This document shows positions 33,243-42,327 of a stretch of DNA of 64,000 nt, piece by piece; positions within the stretch are counted from its first letter, which is position 1, and every line of letters starts with the position of its first letter. The translations under genes and the position numbers were made by a program. The notes beneath the pieces are model-generated. The model made no database searches. It had not been told where the DNA came from and was given only the letters and a program-made list of their open reading frames with translations. The stretch is from Aaosphaeria pasadenensis (lineage: Eukaryota > Ascomycota > Dothideomycetes > Pleosporales), in contig JAKLMB010000030.1 in the NCBI GenBank assembly GCA_022813625.1, positions 1 to 64,000 on the forward strand, given 5' to 3'.

Positions 33243-35045
33243 TCAAGCACCAGAATATACTGCCGTTATACCTCGTCCACACTCTACTCTCTGCTCAAAC
33301 CCCACTGATCTGCCTTTGAGTTTGACCTTTTGCTTGGGCGTTATCTGGAAGCGATGACTTTCTTTTTCAAGCTTTTGTTTCACCAATCCCTGTGCACTGG
33401 CTGAGCGGTCCGTTTCGGCATCGATGTCCAGCGGTTGAATGTACGTAGGTGTCGCTACATTGCTTCTTTTGCCACTGCCAATCTGGTAGAATTCATTGTT
33501 TCCCCAGAATAGAATATCGCGGCCCCAGTTGGTATCATTTTCAGTCAATCGCCTCGCATTTCCAGCCACCGCAACACTAGCCACATTATCCATGACGGCA
33601 GCGGCATGCGAAGCGCCGATGGAGATGTAAGCAAGTCGAATGGGAACGGCGTGGTTCGCAATTTCATCCCACTCGAACAATCCAGAGAACGAAGGGACTT
33701 TGACGGGGGTTGATTGGGTATGGATCCAGCGACCGGTTCCCAGCTGTCCTGTCAAGCCATAGCCGAAGGCCCAAGTGTCTGCTGTCACACGTCCAGGGTG
33801 CGATGGTCCCGTTTTGGGGAGGTTGGCCTCCATCGTAATGAAAGATGTGTTACCTCCGGCATATACGCCCTTGACTGAGGCTTGCAAACCAGTGCCAGCA
33901 TATAGCTTCTGCGTGGGGAGCAACGACGGAGCGTCAATGTGGAGTGCGTCTGCGTTGAACTCGAATCCCAGCTGGCCAGCAGAGTTGTCGCCAAAGCTAA
34001 AACAGCGTCCGGCGGCGTCACATACAAGACTATGGTAGTCTCCTGCTGCAATTCTGGAAATGGGGAAGCCTTTGAGCGTTGTAATCTCGTGAGGTATATC
34101 GGAAGGACCAGGTGGCCGAGTTTCGAATGTTAGTCCTGGTATACCGAGTTGCCCCTTTGATGGAAAATCTTGTGCCCCTGACGCGAAGGAATAGACACGG
34201 CCTGTGGAGCTCAAAAGAAGTGCATGCTCGAGGCCAGATGCGATATCAGTAATCCGCTCGTTCCAGCCAAGGGACTCAGGCGTCCGAATGCGATAGGATA
34301 TGGTCTCCGAAGAGCCCCAGAAAGGTATCCAAGAGGTGGATGTAGGCTTAGGACCAGAAAGCTGCTCCTCTTTCGAAACCGGTATCGAATAGACTGCACC
34401 AGATGCAGAAAGAGCAATGATTCGATCTCTGGATATGGCAAGAGATATCAAGTTCCTGCCATGCAATGTTTCGGTCGGTGCTTTTGTATCTTTGGCGTAA
34501 TCCTTCCCCCACTGCAGGAGGTTTCCCTTCTCATCGATCGCGGCACCAAAATTCTTATCAAGCTTTATATCCCGTAGTAATTTGCCATCAAAAAAAGGTA
34601 TCCTCCTAGGCGTCTTGATGAAGGTTTCGTCTGAATCTGGAGCCACGACCCCTCCAGCATTTGAGCCCCAGGCATACACACCAGGGTTTTCCCAACTCTT
34701 CACCACTTGCAGATGCTGTGAACTTATGATATTGCGGTTATCCTCAGCCCCGTGTGCGGCTCGTCTAGGTTGCTCAAAAGTCAACTCCTGCTCTTTCGGC
34801 GGCTCCTCCGCATGCACCTCCCGAAACAATCGCTCCCCGTGGTACCACTGCCACGCTGAGGCTGTGCCCCAAAGAGCTGAAACTGTGACTATAGATCGTA
34901 CGAAATGCTGTTGGCGGCGCTGGGCGTATGGGTGAGCTGCCACGGCACGAATCCTTGGCCGGGCTTTACTCGTAATGTTTCTGGTGCATGATGGCGCTTG
35001 CGAAAGACGTGTTGCGGGTCTCGACAGGCAGTGGGTCCTATACAT
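33243..35045 (-). CDS. FMP25: Mitochondrial RCC1-repeat protein Fmp25
   Basis: The intronless protein of 600 residues starts at the ATG at 35045; the frame is open further upstream but only from a GTG. Yeast Fmp25 is a mitochondrial inner-membrane protein needed for assembly of respiratory complex III. The N-terminus is an Arg-, Ser- and Ala-rich presequence (MYRTHCLSRPATRLS), followed by a single membrane span at about residues 50-66 (IVTVSALWGTASAWQWY). RCC1-like beta-propeller repeats fill the rest, seen in VYAWGSNAGGVV, RISRIAAGDYHSLVCDAAG with CFSFGDNSAGQLG, and DTWAFGYGLTGQLGTG with ISIGASHAAAV and ILFWGNNEFYQIGSG. It is transcribed divergently from COG3, 440 bp apart. Confidence 0.88.
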   Translation of the reverse strand: MYRTHCLSRPATRLSQAPSCTRNITSKARPRIRAVAAHPYAQRRQQHFVRSIVTVSALWGTASAWQWYHGERLFREVHAEEPPKEQELTFEQPRRAAHGAEDNRNIISSQHLQVVKSWENPGVYAWGSNAGGVVAPDSDETFIKTPRRIPFFDGKLLRDIKLDKNFGAAIDEKGNLLQWGKDYAKDTKAPTETLHGRNLISLAISRDRIIALSASGAVYSIPVSKEEQLSGPKPTSTSWIPFWGSSETISYRIRTPESLGWNERITDIASGLEHALLLSSTGRVYSFASGAQDFPSKGQLGIPGLTFETRPPGPSDIPHEITTLKGFPISRIAAGDYHSLVCDAAGRCFSFGDNSAGQLGFEFNADALHIDAPSLLPTQKLYAGTGLQASVKGVYAGGNTSFITMEANLPKTGPSHPGRVTADTWAFGYGLTGQLGTGRWIHTQSTPVKVPSFSGLFEWDEIANHAVPIRLAYISIGASHAAAVMDNVASVAVAGNARRLTENDTNWGRDILFWGNNEFYQIGSGKRSNVATPTYIQPLDIDAETDRSASAQGLVKQKLEKESHRFQITPKQKVKLKGRSVGFEQRVECGRGITAVYSGA

Positions 35046-35485
35046 TATGTATGGTGTGGTGGTGGTGAGATGATGGAGATTTCGGATTGCGCGGCTCACA
35101 GCAATTGACAGAGGCGCGAACTCTGGAGTGAATCAGAGCGAGGGCATTTGCAAAGCTCCAAGATAAGCGACTATCAAGCCAGCAATTGGTAATATAAAGC
35201 GCCTCGATAGCTTCGAGCTTTGGACCACGGCGACATCGGGCAAATCTAGAACGTCATTACTTTCGTAAGAGTACGTGCATGCTCCGTAGTAATCGATAGA
35301 GGGCGGAGTTACTTCGGAGCATGCATCCCCTCCATCAAGCCACGCCTGGAGTTTAGGTACAAGCACTAGTTAGTCCCCATTGACCCCCGACAGCAATTGT
35401 AGCTTTCCTACGAGTACCAGTAATTAAACAACACCGATTACACTAGCACCACCACCACTACCTTGGACTTCCACTATTGCTTGCA
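35046..35485. other. Divergent intergenic region between FMP25 and COG3
   Basis: 440 bp hold both promoters. A 77-codon minus-strand frame here lacks an ATG start. Two near-identical segments GAGCATGC/GCATGCTCCG lie around 35276-35325. No gene is seen. Confidence 0.5.
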
Positions 35486-38259
35486 ATGTACGAAGATTCG
35501 TGGTATAATGCCTTCGTCCCGCGGGCTGCCAAGCCTGTTCAATCTACCACCCATCGGCGCCGCGAGTCGCTGCTCAAACAGCCAAACGTAAGCCCATCGT
35601 CCGCTCTGTCGGTATGTCGAACAGTATTGATCATGTCTTGTGCAGGAGGGCAAGGCTGACGTCGAGCGCGCAGAGGGTATTGCGGAGACCATAGATGAAG
35701 GTTTAGAAAAGGTCATTGGGCCTCCGCAAGCAACCGTAGCTCGAAGGGCCAAATCGTACAGCGACTTCTACAACGTAGTAAGGGCACACCTGAAGAAGGA
35801 GGAGGAGCTAGAGAAGAAGAAGAACCTTGGGGCATTGGCCAGTGAGCTGGACTTCGCCGAATGGTATAGCGAGATCGACGAAGAGCTCCTGGATGTCAGC
35901 CACGACGACTATAAGTATGCTACGAAGCCAAACGTCAATCATATTCGATATTGATATGCTAACTCTCCGGAAGGCTCTACGCAGAACAGCTCCATCTTAC
36001 TCGATCGCATCTTGACAACGTCATCTCGGACACTACCTCCACCCTCGACATTCTTGCGTCCCTAACCGAGTCCTTCAAGATTGTAGAAACCCAGACCACT
36101 GCGTTTCAGACTCAGTGCGAAGGCTTGATTGAGGATCAGAAGCGGATAACCAAACTAGCAGATGACATGGAGCAGAATCTAAGATACTATCTCTACCTCG
36201 AACCTATAACGAAGAGACTCAATGCACCGGGTGCCGGGAGCATTGTGAGAGGAAAAGAGTTCACCGAGATGCTAGTCAACTTGGATAACTGCTTAGACTT
36301 CATGCAAGCACATCCAAACCACCGCGAATCAGCCACATACCGTTCACGATATCGTCTCCTCCTCACTCGCGCTTTGACCCTTATCCGCGTCCACTTTACG
36401 GAAGCTCTCCGTGAGATCGCTGCAGATGTTTCGAGACGGATTGCCGATCGTCAACTGAACGACACAACCATGTCAGCGCTTCTCTATGCTAAGTTCCGAG
36501 TTGGTGCGCCGGAACTGAAGAGGATTGGTCTAGAAATACAAAAGCGCGCGGTGCTGCCTGAAGGGGCTGCACCAGGGGCGGAGGCAGAATATCAGAGTCT
36601 GATGAATGAGCTTTACCAGAGTTACTCCACCACTCGTGGTCGCCTCATCCTTCCTATCGTGACCAAGAAGATTGGAGAGATTGCCCAGGCTCCTAGCACT
36701 TCAAAAGACCTGGTGTCGTTTGCTCGAAGTAGCATCAGCTACATCCGTGGTATTTGCTTCGATGAATATGACTTATGGGGCGAATGGTTCGATGGCGAAG
36801 GCGGATTGTACGACTTTTTGGAAGCCATGTGCGAACCATTATACGATCATCTCCGTCCACGAACTATCCACGAGACGCAGATTTTGAAACTTTGCGAGTT
36901 ATGCAATTTGATCCAAACACGCTACATGGAGGAGGATGAGGAAGAAGAAGATACGGATGAGGAATCTCCCATTAAGAGCAAATTGGATTTCACCACTCTT
37001 GTGCACCCGGCACTACAAGACGCACAAACCCGTCTTGTGTTCCTATCACTAGCGATTTTACGCGATGATATCGAGCGTTACAAGCCGAAACCAGAGGATT
37101 TGGATTATCCTGCTAGGAACAAGAAGCTCAAAGCAGGAACCAAAAAAGCCAACGGGCCAGTCCTTTCTGGAAAACGAAATCCAAAGCAGGATGTACCGTC
37201 CGCCCCTCCTATGCCCAAAACGCCGATGGTCGTCGAGGAGGAGGATGACTCGGAAGCCCGCTGGAATTTTAATACGGAGGCAGCCTTTGAAGATTGGTAC
37301 CCAACCTTGCGAAAGGCGATCTGGCTGCTCAGCAAGATATACCGACTGGTTCACGTACGTTTACTTACTAAACCAGATTATTGGTTACTAATAGCATGCA
37401 GTCCTCTGTCTTCGACGATCTTGCTCATCGCGTCGTTCATGGCACAACTCACAGCCTTACCAGCGCCAGTTCACAGATTGCCAAGTCTGCGTCGCCGACT
37501 GATGCATCTCTCTTTTTGATATCCCACCTCCTACTTCTGAAGCAGCAGATTGTTGCATTCGACATAGAATACGTCACACCTGAGACTGATCTACAATACG
37601 ACTTCCAAAGCATTACCAACACTTTCTGGGAACTTCGATCCCGCGGCGGTCTCTTCAATCCAAGAAACCTCATGGGAATGCTGATTCCCAAAGTTGTAGA
37701 GAATATGCTTGATGCGAAAGCTGAAGTAGATGCTAGGTTGAGACAGGCGATCAACGACTTTACAGGCCAATTTGTGGAGAGAATGACTGCACCGATCGCC
37801 ACCAAGGGTGCCAAAGCTGTGCAGAAATTTCCCATCGCCGAGGCCGCAGCACGGACATCAAAGGTTCGCCAAACAGTCGAGCACGAGACGCCATTTCTTC
37901 GCACGAAGGTTGGCGAGTACATTGAGGATGCTCGGACACGGGAAATGCTTATCGCTGCAGTAATGGAGAACGTGACACAGTCATACGAAGATTGGTTTGA
38001 TACAGTCTACACGCCGTTAATACAGCAAACGAATGGCACGCCAAGGAGCAGCAAGGGCAAAGGCCGGGAAGACGATGTTTGGGATCCAGAAGCGTTTGGA
38101 GAATGGTGCAATGGGGTATTCGGGGTTGGTCTGTTTGGGCTAGGGATTGCCAACCATGAACAAGAGGATGTAGGGGGGGCGAGTGACAATGAAAGTTATA
38201 GTAGAGCGAGTGGCCGTACGGGGACTCAGAGGACTGGTGGGCTTCGGATCAAGATGTGA
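35486..38259 (+). CDS. COG3: Conserved oligomeric Golgi complex subunit 3 (Cog3/Sec34)
   Basis: Four exons (35486-35587, 35646-35914, 35974-37354, 37402-38259) encode 869 residues, all junctions in phase. Cog3 is a core lobe A subunit of the COG tethering complex, which captures recycling vesicles at the Golgi. Family features are the N-terminal AKSYSDFYNVVRAHL and LDFAEWYSEIDEELLDVSHD, and a coiled coil over about residues 120-170. A Sec34 domain follows (RYYLYLEPITKRLNAPG, then YRSRYRLLLTRALTLIRVHF). The C-terminal helical bundle includes DIEYVTPETDLQYDF and RGGLFNPRNLMGMLIPKV. An acidic, low-complexity loop (EEDEEEEDTDEES) and a basic loop interrupt the middle. Fungal Cog3 proteins are of similar length. 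Confidence 0.93.
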
Positions 38260-38877
38260 ATCATAAAACAAACCTATCTTGTTAGCCCTATATTTCTTCT
38301 TCTCCGCTGACTATGGAGGTCTCTTCACTGAACTTCAAGCAATGACCAAACCAGAGTTTGGACTGAAAAGTCAATGATAGCTCTATGTACTAATACCGTA
38401 TTCTAATTAGAAAGCATTGCAGTATGGCCAAATGGCGTAAGTTCTGACTAGAGAACTATTTGTTCGAATTGTGCAAACTACACCCGTACCTCTGTTAGTA
38501 GGTAATACTTTAGGCTTGGCTCCTTAAAGTCACAGAAGCCTTACAACCTGAAGACCGTACAACACTGAAGACTGTCAGGATAGATGTTCTGCATTTATTG
38601 GCTAGTACATAGAGCTATGATCGATAATACAGACGCTAACAATGTGCCATGTTACTCGGGCTTATTATACGACGATATCGTCTACCTAGCTCACCTCCAC
38701 AACTGTCGTGGGCGCTATTTGCCCGCTTCCGCAAGCCGACGTCAGGCGCACGTAAAGCGCCTAGTTTCACTAACGTGCTCCGGAGGATGCGAGTCCAAAT
38801 CAACTTTTGTGAAAGCTTGTGATGCATTTTAAAAGGGTATATAAATTATTTTAATGGAAGATTTGTCATAACCACTG
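38260..38877. other. Intergenic region upstream of the tRNA gene
   Basis: This contains the COG3 3' UTR and 5' flank of the tRNA gene. A TATA-like run (GTATATAAATTA, about 38838-38849) sits about 30-40 bp before the tRNA, as often found upstream of Pol III genes. No protein gene is seen. Confidence 0.5.
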
Positions 38878-38973
38878 GACAACATGCCAGAGTGGTTAAT
38901 GGGTTAGACTTGAATTTCATGTTCATGTCATCTAATGTCTTCGGACGCGTAGGTTCGATCCCTACTGTTGTCG
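38878..38973 (+). tRNA. tRNA-Ser (anticodon UGA) with a 15-nt intron
   Basis: The acceptor stem is GACAACA (38878-38884) paired with TGTTGTC (38966-38972), with discriminator G at 38973 as in serine tRNAs. The D-arm pairs CCA with TGG around loop GAGTGGTTAA. The anticodon stem TTAGA (38904-38908) pairs with TCTAA (38931-38935). The mature loop CTTGAAA appears only after removal of a 15-nt intron at 38915-38929, in the standard place one base after anticodon TGA (38911-38913). The long variable arm GTC-TTCG-GAC has a UUCG tetraloop, and the T-arm GTAGG/CCTAC with loop TTCGATC is perfect. The B box is canonical. The A box and position 12 differ from the usual TGGCCGAGTGG, reading TGCCAGAGTGG, so a weakly expressed or decaying copy is possible. 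Confidence 0.88.
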
Positions 38974-38985
38974 GTTTTCTTTTTT
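38974..38985 (+). terminator. RNA polymerase III terminator of the tRNA gene
   Basis: A T4 run at 38975-38978 and a T6 run at 38980-38985 follow the mature 3' end within two bases; another T7 run comes just after. This supports real Pol III transcription. Confidence 0.8.
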
Positions 38986-39200
38986 GCTTTTTTTGCCACT
39001 TCTGGAAACTCGACCAACAATGAATGACGAAGAACGAGATGAATGCATCCATTTAGTAGTAGAGAAAAGTATTGATCAGTTAATTATATTCTAATGTGTT
39101 TTCATGAATGTCTCTGATTCATTAGTTTATATTTGTTGCGTTATGTGTAGTGTGGTAAGTACGTTTAAACGTCTTCATTGTCTTTCTGAATATCTCCCTA

Positions 39201-40182
39201 CTACAGTGCCGCCGTTTCGCTCAACCTCCAGGTATCTTTCTCTTTGTCGTGCTTGACTTTACCCTCCTTCTCCAGTTTGTCAAGTATTTGCAGGACACCA
39301 TACTTTGCCGGCTCCCACAGGTTCTCGGGATAGTCCTTGTAGATGACTTTGACAATATCCATGGCAGTCCACCCTGCCTCTCTCTTCTGGCCCAATACGT
39401 CGAGTACTTGCTGCTCGCGCTGTTTTCGATGTTTGATGTACTCTGCAATCTTCGCTGGTCCGTCTTCAATGACCGGTCCATGGCCAGGGTATGCGCGGCC
39501 TTTGAACTGTTTCGCCATTCCCTCGAGGCTCTTCAGATAAGTACCAAGGTCCTCGAAGACGGCAGTGCCCTGGCCGAGCACATTGTCGGCTGTGAACATT
39601 GCATCGTCTTCCTCCAGCACAAAAGCCATGTGGTCCTTCGTATGGCCTGGACAGAAATGCGCCCTCAGAGTCGCGCCCTCGGTTGCAAACTTCTCTCCAT
39701 CGCTGATGCTCAGCCACCCATCTACAGGGTCATTCTTATGCACTTCCGTGTCTGGAGAAAGATTTAGTAAGTCCGGAACTCCCTGGATGTGATCGCCATG
39801 CCAGTGCGACAAGAGGGCCTTTTCGATCGTGATCTTCTCATCGTCCAATACTTTCTTCAGTGCACTGATCCATTCTGGTTTGCCCTCTCCTGTATCGATC
39901 AAGAGACGGCTCTTTCCAGTACCGACAATATATGTGTTTGTGCCTGGAATGGTTCAGCATGTTCCATTGTATCGCATCCAACCAGTACGCGACAAACCTT
40001 GCAGTGTGAACTGTTCCCCTCCGTGATCTCATCAGCCATCCGCGCGAAACCAAACAAAGAAACCAACACAGATACATAGCTCCAAAAAGCAAACTCACCT
40101 TTCCCGGATTACCACCCAAGACGCGAATCACTCTACTGCTGAGCCTTTCGACCGTCGGGAGAGGCTTCAAAGGTTCTGACAT
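39201..40182 (-). CDS. Metallo-beta-lactamase-fold hydrolase (LACTB2-like)
   Basis: Three exons (40182-40099, 40010-39998, 39943-39201) encode 279 residues; the middle exon is only 13 nt and supplies FTLQ plus one base. With it the N-terminal family block reads VIRVLGGNPGKFTLQGTNTY, then VGTGKSRLLIDTGEG. The metal site SHWHGDHIQG (His79, His81, Asp83, His84) is followed by the later ligands in FCPGHTKDHM, MFTADNVLGQG and AYPGHGP. The C-terminal winged-helix-like tail (VIYKDYPENLWEPAKYGVLQ) is typical of LACTB2 and related thioesterases. LACTB2 is a mitochondrial RNase in animals; related fungal enzymes next to polyketide synthases release products, but there is no PKS here. It therefore looks like a housekeeping hydrolase. 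It is divergent from EFM5. Confidence 0.88.
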
Positions 40183-40501
40183 TTTGGTGGAATACAGTCT
40201 ACTGGCGAGAAAGGACGTGGGAGAAGCACGCAATAATCGCCATGCTGTATACATATGTGCATGTTACATCACGGGCACTTACCACCTCCCCTCCTCCCCT
40301 CCCAGAGCTTACTATTTGGCGCGCGGGGCCCAAAGTACCTACCTCGGCCGGGGCGATAAAGATGCATGGGACGACTCGCTTATCGCTTAGCGTCCGAGCT
40401 GGTCAGGGTCGCGGGGTGAGGCGAGCATTTGGCATTCATACACCTCTTTTCGGAACCAACCAATTGGAAAAGAAAAAAGGAAAAGGTCAACAGGGGAAAA
40501 C
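40183..40501. promoter_or_regulatory. Divergent promoter region between the MBL-fold gene and EFM5
   Basis: 319 bp separate the two start codons and must serve both genes. It includes a C-rich patch (CCTCCCCTCCTCCCCTCCC) near 40287-40306. No specific site is identified. Confidence 0.5.
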
Positions 40502-41470
40502 ATGGATGACGAGGAATTGCCGTAGGTTAATATCTCCTCTAGACCCCACTAGGCAGACTAGAATCGAGAAGATTTCTGACATACCGAAAAGGCAACTGTC
40601 GGCAGACACATTGAGTGCGCTGAAAGAATTTTATGGCGAGCGAGACACGAGGCAGAAGCAGTTCGAAGACCTCAAGTCGAAGGCCGAAGACGACTTCGAC
40701 GGGACGCAGAAATGGAGCATGGATGCCTTCACGGAGGACTGGAATGCGAGTCAATTCTGGGTAAGTAGATATTACTAAATCCTAACCCCACCCTCAAGAC
40801 GCCCAAGATGTGAATCTTGATATGTCTATCCCATAATCTCCAATATTGACGACAGGCAATAGTATAACGATGAGACGGCAACAACACTGGCACGACAGCT
40901 CCTAGCCGGAGCAACAAAGGACACCAAGATAGCGGTCGTCTCGGCCCCAAGCGCCTTCATCCAACTGAAGAACCTCCTGGCGTCAGGCGAGTACAAGGAG
41001 CGGCCGCAGCTCACGCTCCTGGAGTACGACGAGCGCTTCGCCGTGTTCAAGGAGTTCGTGCACTATGACTTCGAGCACCCGATCCGGCTCCCGGCTGAGA
41101 TGAAGGGCTCGTACGATCGCATCATTTGCGACCCCCCGTTCCTGAGCGAGGATTGCCAGACTAAAGGTAAGTGAACTTTTCCGAATGCAATACGCGGAGA
41201 GGGAATCAAAGAGAAGAAGAGAAGAGAAATCTGACTTGGTGTGACACAGCTGCACTGACGGTCCGATGGCTCGCCAAATCATGGAACGCGGATGATTCAT
41301 TCCGCTTCATCTCGTGTACCGGCGAGCGCATGGAGACTCTGATACAGAGGCTCTACTCAAAAGTCGGAACGAAGACGACGACGTTTGAGCCCAAGCATGC
41401 GAAGGGGCTTAGTAATGAGTTCAGGTGTTATGCCAACTTTGAATGTGAGGATTGGAAATGGGCGGCGTGA
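40502..41470 (+). CDS. EFM5: Protein-lysine N-methyltransferase Efm5
   Basis: Four exons (40502-40521, 40592-40760, 40863-41166, 41250-41470) encode 237 residues. Efm5 (N6AMT2/EEF1AKMT1 type) methylates a lysine in the N-terminal region of translation elongation factor eEF1A. The short first exon gives MDDEELP, which then joins QLSADTLSALKEFYGERD, the family start. The methyltransferase domain follows with FTEDWNASQFWYNDETA, and the signature DPPF at residues 153-156 (IICDPPFLSED), an NPPY-like loop. The C-terminus (ISCTGERMETLI, then LSNEFRCYANFE) matches the family. The intron 1 acceptor (GAAAAG) is poor in pyrimidines, but it is the one that restores the conserved start. An upstream longer ATG frame was rejected for the same reason. 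Confidence 0.9.
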
Positions 41471-41953
41471 TTGGAGGTTGGGATGTTCGAGGCTGATTGA
41501 CTGACGACTGGGGAGGAAGTGTTTCGATTCTATTATGATATCCTCTTTCGTAGAATGGACTATTATGCAAACAATCATTGTGACAGGGAATCAACATGTC
41601 ATCAAACAAGCTTTCATTATCGAAGAACATTGATATTCTCACGGAGCATGTGACGTTGTATCTTGAACATCAAAGTGATCGAGACATTATCACCAAGGGT
41701 TCAAACAAGCAAGTTTTCATCTTCATCAGTTTGGCTTCTCAGCATCATCGACATATATCACAGGCAGAAGGAAGAGCAGAGTCATCGATACAGTTGCATT
41801 AAAATATATCGTAAGTTGAGGGCCGTAAAACAGGCCATGGTATCATAATACAGTAACAAGTCCACCTCCAGGTCGTTAAGGTAACAGTGACATGATGCTA
41901 CTCGTAACTAAACGACTGCAAGCTTCACAGCGAATCCCAGTTGGTTGGGGCAT
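41471..41953. other. Convergent intergenic region, no gene seen
   Basis: This spacer contains the 3' UTRs of EFM5 (plus) and the Hsp9/12 gene (minus). Nothing else recognised. Confidence 0.5.
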
Positions 41954-42282
41954 CTAGTGCTTGTCGCCGAGGCCAAGGGCGTTCTTGGTCTTGTCGACGA
42001 TGGAACCGCCAGAGCTGCCGTGAACCTCGCGGTCCTTGCTGCGGCCAAACTTGTCGGAAATTTCTTGTCCAGTGGACTTGTCGTGGTCGGGCTGGAGGCC
42101 ACTGAGAGGAATATTAGTGATACGATCGTTGATATTGAGGCTCAAACAGTGCCTTACCGAGCGGTGGTGTCACCCGCGTCAGTGACGGTCTCCTTCAGCT
42201 TCTGCTGGGTAGACTTGGTGGAGTCGGGAGTGATGCCCTCGGAGAGCTTGGTGGAGAAATCCTTGCGGCCGGCGTCAGACAT
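41954..42282 (-). CDS. Hsp9/Hsp12-family stress protein
   Basis: Two exons (42282-42158, 42101-41954) encode 90 residues. The family is small, hydrophilic and stress-induced; yeast Hsp12 is a membrane-stabilising protein that folds on lipid, and S. pombe Hsp9 and Aspergillus Awh11 are close relatives. The diagnostic start MSDAGRKDFSTKLSEGITPD and the block STQQKLKETVTDAGD are both present. So is the C-terminal VHGSSGGSIVDKTKNALGLG. Length and absence of cysteine and tryptophan fit. The intron (GTAAGG to CTCAG) is in phase, joining TTAR to GLQPD. The 5' leader carries a tandem TAGTTGG heptamer on the plus strand. Codon choice is strongly biased, consistent with high expression on induction. 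Confidence 0.93.
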
Positions 42283-42286
42283 GTTG

Positions 42287-42327
42287 ATTGGTAGTTGGTA
42301 GTTGGTAGTTGGTGGTTGGTTTGGTTG
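42287..42327. repeat. (TAGTTGG)n heptamer repeat in the Hsp9/12 leader
   Basis: About five copies of TAGTTGG, degenerating to GGTTGGT, begin 5 bp upstream of the start codon of the minus-strand Hsp9/12 gene. In the mRNA sense they read CCAACTA, giving an unstructured CA-rich 5' leader. Confidence 0.7.

Noticed and set aside
35046..35099. N-terminal extension of FMP25 to position 35099
   Set aside because: The upstream codon is GTG; the first ATG is at 35045 and gives a normal mitochondrial presequence.
35133..35366. 77-codon minus-strand frame with a hydrophobic end between FMP25 and COG3
   Set aside because: The frame starts with GTG and has only an internal ATG four codons before the stop; it lies in a divergent promoter.
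39201..40182. Polyketide-synthase-linked thioesterase role for the MBL-fold gene
   Set aside because: No PKS or other biosynthetic gene lies nearby; the neighbours are housekeeping genes.
40242..40591. Long first exon for EFM5 reading through the intron
   Set aside because: The segment is low-quality sequence, while the short exon 40502-40521 restores the conserved MDDEELPQLSAD start.
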